This document shows, piece by piece, positions 17,411 to 26,340 of a stretch of DNA of 64,000 nt. The stretch lies in contig NZ_RBXT01000001.1 in assembly GCF_003635045.1 (NCBI RefSeq), forward strand, positions 1,488,001 through 1,552,000. The letters are read 5' to 3'. Position 1 is the first letter of the stretch. Each line of letters opens with the position of its first letter. The DNA comes from Terracoccus luteus. GTDB lineage: Bacteria; Actinomycetota; Actinomycetes; Actinomycetales; Dermatophilaceae. The notes below the pieces were generated by a model. It saw only the letters and a list, made by a program, of their open reading frames with translations. It searched no databases and was not told where the DNA came from. The position numbers were made by a program, and so were the translations under genes.

Positions 17411-18384
17411 CCGAGCACTCGAGGTCACCCCGCCAGCCCCGCAAGCCCGGCGGCCGTGCCGGGGGCCCCCCCGGGAGCAAGTCGGGCGGCAAGCCGGGAG
17501 GCAAGGGCGCCGGCCGCCCCGTCGCCGGCAAGAACGCGAAGGCCGCCGGCCGGGGGAGCGGTGCCAAGAACGGGCCCCGCTTCGCCGGGACGACCCGCCC
17601 CAGCCAGCCCACGAAGCTGCCCGAGCGCCGCGCCACCCCGGAGGTCGACGTCCACGACCCCGACGGCGTGCGCCTGCAGAAGCTGCTCGCCGCGGCCGGT
17701 GTCGGGTCGCGACGGGTGTGCGAGAACCTCATCGCCGCGGGCCGCGTGCAGGTCGACGGCCAGGTCGTCACCGAGCTCGGGGTACGCATCGACGCGCGCG
17801 CCCAGACCGTCCACGTCGACGGGGTGCGCATCAACCTCGACGAGGACCGCGTCTACCTCGCCTTCAACAAGCCCAAGGGCGTCGTCACGACGATGCACGA
17901 CGAGCTCGGCCGCATCTCGCTCGAGGACTACGTCGGCAACCGCGAGGAGCGCCTGTTCCACGTCGGCCGGCTCGACGCCGACACCGAGGGCCTGCTGCTG
18001 CTGACGAACGACGGTGACCTCGCCCATCGCCTGCAGCACCCGTCGTACGGCGTGCTCAAGACGTACGTGGCAACGATCCGCGGCCCGGTCGCGGGCGACG
18101 TCGGGCGCCGCCTGCGCGAGGGCGTCGAGCTCGACGACGGCCCCGTCAAGGTCGACTCGTTCCGCATCGTCGACCACCAGCCCGGCAAGGCGATGGTCGA
18201 GGTCGTGCTGCACGAGGGCCGCAAGCACGTCGTGCGCCGCATGCTCGACGCCGTCGGGCACCCGGTCGTCGAGCTCGTGCGCACCGAGGTCGGTCCGATC
18301 CGCCTCGCCGACCTCAAGGTCGGTCGCCTGCGCCGGCTCAACAAGGCGGAGGTCGGGGCGCTCTACAAGGCTGCGGGGCTGTGA
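17407..18384 (+). CDS. rluB: Pseudouridine synthase, RluB/RsuA family
   Basis: 325 aa, ATG overlapping the scpB stop (ATGA, 17407-17410). A basic Gly/Lys/Arg/Pro-rich N-terminal extension of about 80 residues, then an S4 RNA-binding domain (VRLQKLLAAAGVGSRRVCENLI) and the catalytic domain with GRLDADTEGLLLLTNDG (catalytic Asp near 190) and EGRKHVVRRML. Isomerises uridine in 23S or 16S rRNA; the exact site cannot be told from sequence. Stop overlaps tyrA as GTGA. Confidence 0.92.
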   Translation: MTEHSRSPRQPRKPGGRAGGPPGSKSGGKPGGKGAGRPVAGKNAKAAGRGSGAKNGPRFAGTTRPSQPTKLPERRATPEVDVHDPDGVRLQKLLAAAGVGSRRVCENLIAAGRVQVDGQVVTELGVRIDARAQTVHVDGVRINLDEDRVYLAFNKPKGVVTTMHDELGRISLEDYVGNREERLFHVGRLDADTEGLLLLTNDGDLAHRLQHPSYGVLKTYVATIRGPVAGDVGRRLREGVELDDGPVKVDSFRIVDHQPGKAMVEVVLHEGRKHVVRRMLDAVGHPVVELVRTEVGPIRLADLKVGRLRRLNKAEVGALYKAAGL

Positions 18385-19469
18385 CCCGGGTCCACGTCAT
18401 CGGCACGGGCCTCGTCGGCACCAGCCTCGGCATCGCCCTCACCGCCGCCGGCCACGCGGTGACGCTGCAGGACCCGTCACCGACGGCCGAGCGGCTGGCC
18501 CGTGACCTGCGGGCCGGCTCACTGGCCTCGACGCAGGAGCCGGCGCCCGACGTCGTCGTCGTCGCCGCACCGCCCGACGTCGTCGCCGACGCCGTGCTCG
18601 AGGCGCTGGGCCGGTGGCCCGCCGCGGTCGTCACCGACGTCGCCTCCGTCAAGGAGTCGGTGCTGCGCGCCGTGCGGGCGGGCGCGAGCGCCCCGCAGCT
18701 CGAGCGCTACGTCGGCTCGCACCCCATGGCGGGCCGCGAGCGTTCCGGGGCGGCCGCCGCCCGGGGCGACCTCTTCGACGGCCGCGCGTGGGTCGTCGTC
18801 CCCCACGAGACGAGCACGGATGCCGCCGTCCGCGCGGTCACCGAGCTGGCCCGCACCGTCGGCGCCGCCGTGCGCGTCATGCCGGCGCACGAGCACGACG
18901 AGGCCGTCGCCGCCGTGTCGCACGTGCCGCAGCTGGCCGCCAGCGTCGTGGCCGCGGCCCTGCGCGAGCTGCCCGAGGAGGCGGTCGGGCTCGCCGGGCA
19001 GGGGCTGCGCGACGTCACCCGCATCGCTGCCAGCGACCCCCGACTGTGGACCCAGATCCTCGCCGGCAACGCCGCCGCCGTCGCCGACGTGCTGCGGCAC
19101 GTGCGGGGCGAGCTCGACGACGTGCTGGGCGCCCTCGACGCCCTCACTCGCACCGAGGAGGCGCCCGGCTCGCTCGGCGTGCTGAGCCGGGTGCTCGAGT
19201 CGGGCAACCTCGGTCACGCGCGCATCCCCGGCAAGCACGGCGCGGCGCCGACCGCGTACGAGGTCGTCTCGGTCGTCGTCCCCGACGAGCCCGGTGCCCT
19301 CGCCCGCCTGCTCGGCGACGTCGGCGCGGCGGGCGTCAACCTCGAGGACCTCCACCTCGAGCACGGCATCGGCCAGGCCGTCGGCGTGGCCGAGATCGCC
19401 GTCGTCCCCGCCTCGGTCGAGCCGCTGCGTGCGGCCCTGTCCGGGCTGGGCTGGCGCCTTCACGACTGA
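18381..19469 (+). CDS. tyrA: Prephenate dehydrogenase with C-terminal ACT domain
   Basis: 362 aa, GTG overlapping the rluB stop. NAD-binding GxGxxG: VHVIGTGLVGTSLG; then the helical catalytic region with YVGSHPMAGRERSG and VSHVPQLAASVVAAAL; from about 292 an ACT domain (VVPDEPGALARLLGDVGAAGVNLEDLHLEHG). Converts prephenate to 4-hydroxyphenylpyruvate for tyrosine; the ACT domain suggests amino-acid feedback. About 115 bases separate it from cmk, with a GGATGCCG copy right after the stop. Confidence 0.9.
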   Translation: MTRVHVIGTGLVGTSLGIALTAAGHAVTLQDPSPTAERLARDLRAGSLASTQEPAPDVVVVAAPPDVVADAVLEALGRWPAAVVTDVASVKESVLRAVRAGASAPQLERYVGSHPMAGRERSGAAAARGDLFDGRAWVVVPHETSTDAAVRAVTELARTVGAAVRVMPAHEHDEAVAAVSHVPQLAASVVAAALRELPEEAVGLAGQGLRDVTRIAASDPRLWTQILAGNAAAVADVLRHVRGELDDVLGALDALTRTEEAPGSLGVLSRVLESGNLGHARIPGKHGAAPTAYEVVSVVVPDEPGALARLLGDVGAAGVNLEDLHLEHGIGQAVGVAEIAVVPASVEPLRAALSGLGWRLHD

Positions 19470-19584
19470 GGATGCCGGTCGGCCGGGTTCCTTGGGAGCG
19501 ACGGGGAAGCGACGGGGGCACGCCGCCCGACGGGCGTCGCGCAGCCGGTCGGGCCCGGGATCGCGGGCGACTAGGCTGCTGGCC

Positions 19585-20334
19585 ATGCCCGACGCCGCCC
19601 CGCCGACCGTTTCGCCCCTCACGACCTCGGCCCCCGGCGGTGACGAGGCCTTCCCCGGGTTCGTCGTCGCGATCGACGGCCCGTCCGGGTCGGGCAAGTC
19701 GAGCGTGAGCAAGCAGGTCGCCCGAGAGCTGGGCTACGGGTTCCTCGACACCGGGGCGATGTACCGGTCGTTGACCTGGTGGTGTCTCGACACCGGGGTC
19801 GACCTCGACGACGCGGACGCCGTCACCGCCGCGGCCCGCGAGCTGCCGCTGCACATCGGCACGGACCCCGACGACCCGACCGTGACCGTCGGCGACACCG
19901 ACGTCACGGCCGGCATCCGCGAGAGCCGCATCTCCGAGCAGGTCTCGAAGGTCGCCGTCGTCATCCCCGTGCGCGAGCTGCTGCGCGACCAGCAGCGCCG
20001 CCTCATCGCCGACGCCTCGGGCGAGCGCGGCGGCGTCGTGGCCGAGGGGCGTGACATCACGACCGTCGTCGCCCCCGACGCCCCGGTGCGCATCCTGCTC
20101 ACCGCGAGCGAGGAGGCGCGGCTTGCCCGCCGGTCGACCGAGCTGCACGGCGCCGCCGACGCCGGCTCGGTGGCCGCCACCCGGGCCCAGGTGCTGGGCC
20201 GCGACGCCGCCGACTCGACCGTCTCGCAGTTCAGCGTCGCCGCCGACGGCGTGACGACCGTCGACACCTCCGACCTCGACTTCGCCGGCTCGGTCGCGGC
20301 CGTGCTCCAGGTCGTGGCGGCCGCACGGGCGTGA
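19585..20334 (+). CDS. cmk: Cytidylate kinase
   Basis: 249 aa, ATG at 19585, seven bases after TAGGCT (19572-19577): leaderless layout, no Shine-Dalgarno. P-loop AIDGPSGSGKSSVSKQVAREL (residues about 29-49), YGFLDTGAMYRSLTWWCL, RESRISEQVSKVA and VVAEGRDITTVVAPDA are CMP-kinase hallmarks. Phosphorylates CMP and dCMP. The stop overlaps plsC as GTGA. Confidence 0.94.
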   Translation: MPDAAPPTVSPLTTSAPGGDEAFPGFVVAIDGPSGSGKSSVSKQVARELGYGFLDTGAMYRSLTWWCLDTGVDLDDADAVTAAARELPLHIGTDPDDPTVTVGDTDVTAGIRESRISEQVSKVAVVIPVRELLRDQQRRLIADASGERGGVVAEGRDITTVVAPDAPVRILLTASEEARLARRSTELHGAADAGSVAATRAQVLGRDAADSTVSQFSVAADGVTTVDTSDLDFAGSVAAVLQVVAAARA

Positions 20335-20996
20335 GCGAGACCGCCGCCCCGCACCCGCGCCGGGCCCGCATCGGGCGCGGCATCGGCATCGTGCTGTTCC
20401 ACACCGCGTACCGGGGCCACGCCCGCGGCACCGAGCGCGTCCCGGCATCCGGTCCCGTCATCCTCGTCGCGAACCACGCCGCGTTCCTCGACGGCCCGCT
20501 CGTCATGTCGATGGCGCCGAGGGCGGTCACCTTCCTCGTCAAGCAGGAGGCGTTCAGCGGGCCTTTCGGCGCCGTGCTGCGCGGGGTGGGGCAGATCCCC
20601 ATCGACCGCAGCGTCGGCGACCGCGCCGCCCTCGGGCGTGCGGCGGCGGTGCTGCAGCGCGGCGACGCGGTCGGCATCTTCCCGGAGGGCAACCGCGGCA
20701 CCGGAGACGTCGACGAGGTCAACCAGGGCGCGGCGTGGCTGGCCCTGCGGACCCGCGCGACGATCGTGCCGGTCGCGGTCCTCGGCACCCGCGTGGAGGG
20801 GCGCGGCGCCGGGGCGTGGCCCCGCCCGCTCAGCCGCCTCGACGTCGACTTCGGCCACCCGTTCACCCTTCAGGAGCGACCCGGCGTGCCCGGCCGGGAG
20901 CGCCTGCGACTGGCCACCGACGAGCTGCGCGAGCGCCTCGCGTCACACGTGCGCCTCGCGCGGGTGGAGAATGGTGGTCCAGCCGACTTCCACTGA
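20331..20996 (+). CDS. plsC: 1-acylglycerol-3-phosphate O-acyltransferase-like protein
   Basis: 221 aa, GTG start inside the cmk stop. PlsC motifs: NHAAFLDG (HX4D), VGQIPIDRS, IFPEGNRGTGD and a late IVPVAVLGT. Transfers an acyl chain to lysophosphatidate in phospholipid synthesis, at the membrane surface; other glycerol-lipid acceptors are possible. cmk-plsC-der is a common actinobacterial series. Confidence 0.9.
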   Translation: MSETAAPHPRRARIGRGIGIVLFHTAYRGHARGTERVPASGPVILVANHAAFLDGPLVMSMAPRAVTFLVKQEAFSGPFGAVLRGVGQIPIDRSVGDRAALGRAAAVLQRGDAVGIFPEGNRGTGDVDEVNQGAAWLALRTRATIVPVAVLGTRVEGRGAGAWPRPLSRLDVDFGHPFTLQERPGVPGRERLRLATDELRERLASHVRLARVENGGPADFH

Positions 20997-21059
20997 GTCC
21001 TCCGCCGAGGGCTCGCGGCCCCGCCACGCGCCGGGGCCCACCAGCGATTCGAGGACACC

Positions 21060-22568
21060 GTGACCGACGAGACCGCCCGCCCCGACACCGGGGGCGCCAC
21101 GATCTCGACCGCGCCCCGACAGGGCGACGGCCCTGACGACGCCGCCGTCGAGCGCGCCCTGCGCGCCGGCCTGGCCGAGTTCGACCTCGCGCCCGAGGAC
21201 GAGGCGCTGCTCTCGGCCGACGGGGTCGTCGGCGGCGACGAGACGCCGCAGGGGCCGCTCCCGGTCGTCGCGGTCGTCGGCCGCCCCAACGTCGGCAAGT
21301 CGAGCCTCGTCAACCGCATCCTGCGCCGCCGCGAGGCGGTCGTCGAGGACGTCCCCGGCGTGACGCGCGACCGCGTCTCGTACGAGGGGGAGTGGGCCGG
21401 ACGCCGCTTCACCGTCGTCGACACCGGTGGCTGGGAGGCCGACGCCACCGGCATCCACCTGCGCGTGGCCGAGCAGGCCGAGATCGCCATCGACCTCGCC
21501 GACGTCGTCATGTTCGTCGTCGACGCGACGGTCGGCGCCACCGACGACGACGAGGCGGTCGTCAGGCTGCTGCGCCGGGCCGGCAAGCCGGTCGTGCTCG
21601 TGGCCAACAAGGTCGACGACCAGCGCGGCGAGGCCGACGCGGCCGTGCTGTGGAACCTCGGGCTCGGCCAGCCCTGGCCCGTGTCCGCCCTGCACGGCCG
21701 GGGCAGCGGCGACGCCCTCGACGCCGTGCTCGAGGTGCTGCCCACCGTGTCGGCGAGCGGCGCCTACGCCCAGGGGGGTCCGCGCCGCGTCGCCCTCATC
21801 GGCCGCCCGAACGTCGGCAAGTCGAGCCTGCTCAACCGGCTCGCCGGCGAGAACCGCGTCGTCGTCGACAACGTCGCCGGCACGACCCGCGACCCCGTCG
21901 ACGAGCTCATCGAGCTCGGCGGCAAGACGTGGCGCTTCGTCGACACCGCCGGCATCCGGCGCCGGGTACACCAGTCGCGCGGCGCCGACTTCTACGCCTC
22001 GCTGCGCACGCAGACGGCGCTCGAGAAGGCCGAGGTGGCCGTCGTGCTCGTCGACGCCTCGGAGCCGATCGCCGAGCAGGACGTCCGCGTCATCCAGCAG
22101 GTCATCGACGCCGGCCGTGCCCTCGTCATCGCCTACAACAAGTGGGACACCCTCGACGAGGAGCGCCGCCACTTCCTCGAGCGCGAGATCGAACGTGACC
22201 TCGTCCAGGTCCCGTGGGCACCGCGCGCCAACGTCTCGGCCCGCACCGGCCGCCACATGGACCGGCTCGTGCCCGCCATCGAGACGGCCCTCGAGTCGTG
22301 GGACACCCGCGTGCCCACCGGCCGCCTCAACGCGTTCTTCGGTGAGATCGTGGCCAGCCACCCGCACCCCGTGCGGGGCGGCAAGCAACCCCGCATCCTC
22401 TTCGCCACGCAGGCCTCGACTCGCCCGCCTCGCTTCGTCATCTTCGCGTCGGGGTTCATCGAGGCGGGCTACCGCCGCTTCCTCGAGCGCCGCCTGCGCG
22501 AGCAGTTCGGCTTCGAGGGCACCCCGATCGAGGTCTCGGTACGCGTGCGCGAGAAGCGCCGCCGCTGA
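21060..22568 (+). CDS. der: Ribosome-associated GTPase Der (EngA)
   Basis: 502 aa, GTG at 21060 with GAGGA upstream. Acidic N-terminal extension of about 65 residues, then two GTPase domains, each with G1 [10 protein letters not shown] (near 74 and 248), G3 DTGGWE and DTAGIR, G4 NKVD and NKWD, and a C-terminal KH-like domain ([39 protein letters not shown]). Needed for 50S assembly. Last gene of the run. Confidence 0.95.
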   Translation: MTDETARPDTGGATISTAPRQGDGPDDAAVERALRAGLAEFDLAPEDEALLSADGVVGGDETPQGPLPVVAVVGRPNVGKSSLVNRILRRREAVVEDVPGVTRDRVSYEGEWAGRRFTVVDTGGWEADATGIHLRVAEQAEIAIDLADVVMFVVDATVGATDDDEAVVRLLRRAGKPVVLVANKVDDQRGEADAAVLWNLGLGQPWPVSALHGRGSGDALDAVLEVLPTVSASGAYAQGGPRRVALIGRPNVGKSSLLNRLAGENRVVVDNVAGTTRDPVDELIELGGKTWRFVDTAGIRRRVHQSRGADFYASLRTQTALEKAEVAVVLVDASEPIAEQDVRVIQQVIDAGRALVIAYNKWDTLDEERRHFLEREIERDLVQVPWAPRANVSARTGRHMDRLVPAIETALESWDTRVPTGRLNAFFGEIVASHPHPVRGGKQPRILFATQASTRPPRFVIFASGFIEAGYRRFLERRLREQFGFEGTPIEVSVRVREKRRR

Positions 22569-22581
22569 CCCCTGGCTCGTG

Positions 22582-22647
22582 GATCGGCTGGCCGATCAAC
22601 ACGCATCCGGTGTCGTCCTGACAGCGCCATCGGCCAGTTGATCGGCC
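22582..22647. repeat. Palindromic element after der
   Basis: GATCGGC-TG-GCCGATC (22582-22597) is a perfect 7-bp inverted repeat, and GGCCGATCAA (22590-22599) pairs exactly with TTGATCGGCC (22638-22647). The two folds compete. Could end der transcription or bind a regulator. The rest of 22648-22731 holds a GGATGCCG copy and no gene that I can see. Confidence 0.6.
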
Positions 22648-22731
22648 GGTCGGTCAGGCAGCTGAAGGAGGCGCACCCGAGCGAGGATGCCGTGGCGCCG
22701 GGCCGATTCGGTCGGCGCGCAGTGCGTGCGC

Positions 22732-22737
22732 TAGTGT
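22732..22737 (+). promoter_or_regulatory. Promoter -10 of tRNA-Pro
   Basis: TAGTGT ends 23 bases before the first tRNA base, giving a short 5' leader. The -35 region is not recognisable. Confidence 0.5.
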
Positions 22738-22760
22738 TTTGCTCGCCCCGCAGGGGGCCA

Positions 22761-22834
<74 letters not shown>

Positions 22835-22851
22835 CCGTGTTCTCGCAGGTC

Positions 22852-22884
22852 AGAGCCCTGCACTCCACCGGAGTGCAGGGCTCT
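22852..22884 (+). terminator. Terminator of tRNA-Pro
   Basis: Perfect 15-bp stem (22852-22866 with 22870-22884), 3-nt loop ACC, 17 nt past the tRNA; followed by TGCC rather than a T-run. Confidence 0.88.
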
Positions 22885-22933
22885 TGCCGTCCCCGCCTGC
22901 CACCCGGCATCCGACCTGAGACGGACCGCGCGG

Positions 22934-24331
22934 TCAGTCGGTCTGGGCGGCGGAGGAAGCCTCGGACGGCGACGGCTCGTCGTCGTCGTGGTCGTCGTGG
23001 TCGTCGGTGGGGGCGACGGTGGCGTCGCCGACCGTGAGGGCCGCGATGGCGGTGGTGGCCGGGACCGCGAGGACGAGCCCGATCGCGCTGGCGAGGGTCC
23101 GGACGATCTCCTGCGACAACGACTCGGTCTGCAGCATGTCGAGGACGGGGCGGTCGTAGACGTAGAGCAGTAGCAGCACGGGCAGCGCGGCGCCGGCGTA
23201 GGCGAAGACGATGGTGTAGATGGTCGAGGCGATGTGGTCGCGCCCGATGCGCATGCCCGAGGCGAAGAGCTGACGGCGGCCCAGGGACGGGGCGGCGGCG
23301 CGCAGCTCCCAGACGGCCGACGACTGCGTGATCGTCACGTCGTTGAGCACCCCGAGGCCGGCGATGATGATGGCCGCGGTGAGCAGCTCGCGCGGCTGCA
23401 GCGACTGCTGCACCGCCGTGAGGGTGGCGCCCTCGTCGTCGCCGACGCCGCTGAGCCGCGCCCACCCGATGGCGAGCACCCCGAGCCCGGCGGTGATGGC
23501 GACGCCGAAGAGGGTGCCGGCGAGGGCGGTGCTCGTGCGCACCGACAGCCCGTGGGCGAGGTAGAGGACGACGTACATGATCGCGGCCGAGCCGACGAGG
23601 GCGACGACGATGCCGGAGCGTCCCTCGAGCAGCGCGGGCAGCAGGTAGGTGACGACGACGACGCCGCCGACGCCCAGGCCGACCAGCGCGAGGATGCCGC
23701 GCAGGCGGGCGACGACGCCCACGACGACGACGAACAGGACGAGGAGGAACAGCAGCGGAGCGGACCGCTGTACCTCGAGGAAGGAGTACGCGGTCGGCTG
23801 CCCGTCGTCACCGCCCACGGCCAGCAGCGTCACCCGGTCGCCCGCCTGCAGCCCCGAGCGCGCCACCGGTCCGTCGAGCGGGACGGTCTGCTCGGTCGCC
23901 TGTCCCTGCGGCACCGCGTCAGGGTCGACCCGCACGACCATGGCCCCGCACGTCGAGCCCGGCTGGAGGCCCGGTTCGGTGGTCGAGGTGCCGGGGTCGA
24001 GCGCGGGGTCGAGCGCGGGGTCGAGCGCGGGGTCGGTCGTCTCGGGCGGGCAGGCCGGCAGCGTCGAGAGCACGGTCGCGCCCGTCGTGCCCGCACCCGA
24101 CGCGACGAACGCCGTGCTGCCCCCGCGGGTCGAGGCGTCTCCCGACGGCCACGTGACGACGAGGCCGAGCACCGTGAGCAGCCCGAGCACCGCCAGCACG
24201 GCGACGAGGACCGACCGGGCGCGGGCGCTGACCCGCACGTCGGCGTCGAGCGCGGCGAGCGCGTCCGGGTCGTGGGTGTGTCCGTGCGTCTGGCCGGCAT
24301 CATGGCCGGGTCGGGGCCCCGAGGCGGTCAT
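22934..24331 (-). CDS. YibE/F family membrane protein
   Basis: 465 aa, ATG at 24331. A His-containing N-terminus (GQTHGHTHD), one membrane segment near 40-60, an exported loop of about 130 residues, then seven or so membrane segments (LFLLVLFVVVVGVVARLRGILALVGLGVGGVVVVTYLLPALLEG; VVLYLAHGLSVRTSTAL; LGVLNDVTITQSSAVWEL; EIVRTLASAIGLVLAVPATTAIAAL). YibE/F-like proteins are widely conserved and of uncertain transport function. Three copies of a 12-nt unit (23993-24028) code for repeated ALDP in the loop. Acidic C-terminus. Divergent from pgsA with 98 bp between. Confidence 0.85.
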   Translation of the reverse strand: MTASGPRPGHDAGQTHGHTHDPDALAALDADVRVSARARSVLVAVLAVLGLLTVLGLVVTWPSGDASTRGGSTAFVASGAGTTGATVLSTLPACPPETTDPALDPALDPALDPGTSTTEPGLQPGSTCGAMVVRVDPDAVPQGQATEQTVPLDGPVARSGLQAGDRVTLLAVGGDDGQPTAYSFLEVQRSAPLLFLLVLFVVVVGVVARLRGILALVGLGVGGVVVVTYLLPALLEGRSGIVVALVGSAAIMYVVLYLAHGLSVRTSTALAGTLFGVAITAGLGVLAIGWARLSGVGDDEGATLTAVQQSLQPRELLTAAIIIAGLGVLNDVTITQSSAVWELRAAAPSLGRRQLFASGMRIGRDHIASTIYTIVFAYAGAALPVLLLLYVYDRPVLDMLQTESLSQEIVRTLASAIGLVLAVPATTAIAALTVGDATVAPTDDHDDHDDDEPSPSEASSAAQTD

Positions 24332-24429
24332 GCGCCGAGTGTGTCAGGTCGGCCGCCACCGACCCGGGGGCCGCGCCGGGGCCGGCTCGGACGGGAGGTG
24401 GGCCCGAGACGGCCCGTTAGGGTGTGTGC

Positions 24430-25065
24430 GTGACAGGCAGGTCGGGGACGCAGCGGCAGAGCAGGGACAAGGTGCTCACGCTGCCCAACGTGCTGTCGAT
24501 GCTGCGCCTCGTCGGTGTCCCGATCTTCCTCTGGGCCATCCTCAGCGAGCGCGACCTGCTCGCCTTCGGCATCCTCGCGCTGTCGGGGGCGACCGACTAC
24601 GCCGACGGCAAGATCGCCCGGGCGTTCGGCATGGAGTCCGCCCTCGGCGCGATGCTCGACCCCGTCGCCGACCGGCTGTACATCCTCACCACCCTCGTCG
24701 GGCTGGCCTGGCGCGACATCATCCCGGTGTGGCTCGTCGTCGTGCTGCTGGCCCGCGAGGTCGTCATGGCCCTCATGCTGCTCGTGCTGCAGCGTCGCGG
24801 ACAGACCGGTCTGCCGGTGCACTTCGTCGGCAAGGCGGCGACCTTCAACCTCCTCTACGCCTTCCCGCTGCTGCTGCTCGCCCACCGTGACGACTGGCTC
24901 GGTGCCGTCTCCCGGCCGCTCGGCTGGGGCTTCGCGTGGTGGGGTGTCGGCCTCTACTGGCTCGCAGCCGTGCTCTACGCGATCCAGGCCCGACAGGTGC
25001 TGAGCGGGCGCCTGACCGCCTCGGGTCCCTCAGGTCCCTCGGGTCGGTCGGCGAGGTCGGGATGA
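24430..25065 (+). CDS. pgsA: CDP-alcohol phosphatidyltransferase (PgsA-like)
   Basis: 211 aa. GTG at 24430 lies 6 nt after TAGGGT (24418-24423), a leaderless layout; GTG 24424 is possible but overlaps that box. The family motif is complete: ATDYADGKIARAFGMESALG-AMLDPVADR (D-x2-D-G-x2-A-R, then G-x3-D-x3-D). Several membrane helices. Makes phosphatidylglycerol-phosphate or another phospholipid from CDP-diacylglycerol; the position beside two DUF881 genes and sbp matches the mycobacterial pgsA2 locus, whose exact product is less sure. Stop overlaps the next start as ATGA. Confidence 0.87.
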   Translation: MTGRSGTQRQSRDKVLTLPNVLSMLRLVGVPIFLWAILSERDLLAFGILALSGATDYADGKIARAFGMESALGAMLDPVADRLYILTTLVGLAWRDIIPVWLVVVLLAREVVMALMLLVLQRRGQTGLPVHFVGKAATFNLLYAFPLLLLAHRDDWLGAVSRPLGWGFAWWGVGLYWLAAVLYAIQARQVLSGRLTASGPSGPSGRSARSG

Positions 25066-26009
25066 CCGAGCCCACCCGCCCCGCTGGCCCGGCTCGGCGC
25101 CCCGACGCGTCGATGACGCTGCTGACCTCGATGCTCGAGCGCCCCCTCGACCCCGGCTACCAGGAGGCCGCCGACCGGCGCCGCGCCCGCGACCTGCCCG
25201 CCTCGTCCCCGTCGGCCCCGACCCGCTCGGTGGTCGTCGTCGTCATGGCGGTGCTCACCGGGTTCCTCTTCGCCGTCTCGGCCTCGGCCCTGCGACCACG
25301 GCCCACGGCGGCCGCGAGCGTCAAGGAGCAGCTCGTCAGCCGCATCGAGACGCTGCAGCAGCAGGGGAGCGCACAGGAGGCCAAGCTCGCCGCGCTCGGA
25401 ACCCAGGTGCGCGAGTACGAGGCCGCCGAGCTGACCCAGTCGGGCGGGTCCGCGCTGAGCGCCCGCATCGGCACCCTAGAGGTGCAGGCCGCCGCCGTGG
25501 CGCTCACCGGCCCCGGGGTCACCCTCACCCTCGACGACGCGCCGTCGGCCGACACCGATGCCGCGGCGGGCACCCGCCCGAGCGGCGGCTTCACCCCGGG
25601 CCGGGTCAGCTCGAGCGACCTGCAGATCGCCGTCAACGGGCTCTGGGCGGCCGGCGCCGAGGCGGTGTCAATCAACGGGCACCGGCTGAGCGCCACCGCC
25701 GCCATCCGCTTCGCCGGCCAGGCCGTCATCGTCGACTTCCGCCCGCTGACCCGCCCCTACGTCGTCACCGCGATCGGGGATGCCGACACGCTCACGTCCC
25801 GCTTCGAGGGCTCCTTCTCGGGGGCGTACCTCACGCAGCTCGGCGACCAGTACGGCATCCGGTCCGACCTCGCGGGGTCCGACTCGCTCACCGTGCCCGC
25901 CGACACGGCGGTGCGCCTCGTTCACGCCGAGCCGCTCGGTCTCGACCCGACACCCGTCGCGACGACGTCCACCACCCCCTCACCCTCGAGCTCGGGAGGT
26001 GCCCGGTGA
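25062..26009 (+). CDS. DUF881 family protein (first copy)
   Basis: 315 aa, ATG in the pgsA stop. N-terminal cytoplasmic part, one membrane segment (about 53-75, VVVVVMAVLTGFLFAVSASAL), a coiled-coil region (EQLVSRIETLQQQGSAQEAKLAALG), then an outer DUF881 domain with GPGVTLTLDDAPS, LQIAVNGLWAAGAEAVSINGHRL and PYVVTAIGDADTL. C-terminal Thr/Ser/Pro tail. DUF881 proteins sit near division genes in many Gram-positives; the role is not known. Coupled by GTGA to sbp. Confidence 0.88.
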   Translation: MTEPTRPAGPARRPDASMTLLTSMLERPLDPGYQEAADRRRARDLPASSPSAPTRSVVVVVMAVLTGFLFAVSASALRPRPTAAASVKEQLVSRIETLQQQGSAQEAKLAALGTQVREYEAAELTQSGGSALSARIGTLEVQAAAVALTGPGVTLTLDDAPSADTDAAAGTRPSGGFTPGRVSSSDLQIAVNGLWAAGAEAVSINGHRLSATAAIRFAGQAVIVDFRPLTRPYVVTAIGDADTLTSRFEGSFSGAYLTQLGDQYGIRSDLAGSDSLTVPADTAVRLVHAEPLGLDPTPVATTSTTPSPSSSGGAR

Positions 26010-26338
26010 TCCCGGTCATCGGCCTCGTCGTCGGCCTCGGGCTCGGGCTGCTGCTCGACCCGTCCGTGCCCGTCTGGCTCCAGCCCTACCTGCCCATCGC
26101 GGTCATCGCGGCCCTGGATGCCGTCTTCGGCGCGGTCCGCGCCGTGCTCGACGGCATCTTCGACGACAAGGTCTTCGTCGTCTCGTTCCTGTCCAACGTC
26201 GTCGTCGCCGCGTTCATCGTCTTCCTCGGTGACCAGCTCGGCGTGGGGGCGCAGCTGTCGACGGGCGTCGTCGTCGTGCTCGGCGTGCGCATCTTCTCCA
26301 ACGTCGCCTCGATCCGCCGGCACCTCTTCAAGGCCTGA
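26006..26338 (+). CDS. sbp: Small basic protein (Sbp, DUF1290)
   Basis: 110 aa, GTG overlapping the DUF881 stop. Three membrane segments (MIPVIGLVVGLGLGLLL; LPIAVIAALDAVFGAVRAVL; FLSNVVVAAFIVFLGDQLGVGAQLSTGVVVVLGVRIF) and a C-terminal RRHLFKA. Same size and order as the mycobacterial homologue between two DUF881 genes. Function unknown; the context suggests an envelope or division role. Confidence 0.9.
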   Translation: MIPVIGLVVGLGLGLLLDPSVPVWLQPYLPIAVIAALDAVFGAVRAVLDGIFDDKVFVVSFLSNVVVAAFIVFLGDQLGVGAQLSTGVVVVLGVRIFSNVASIRRHLFKA

Positions 26339-26340
26339 CC

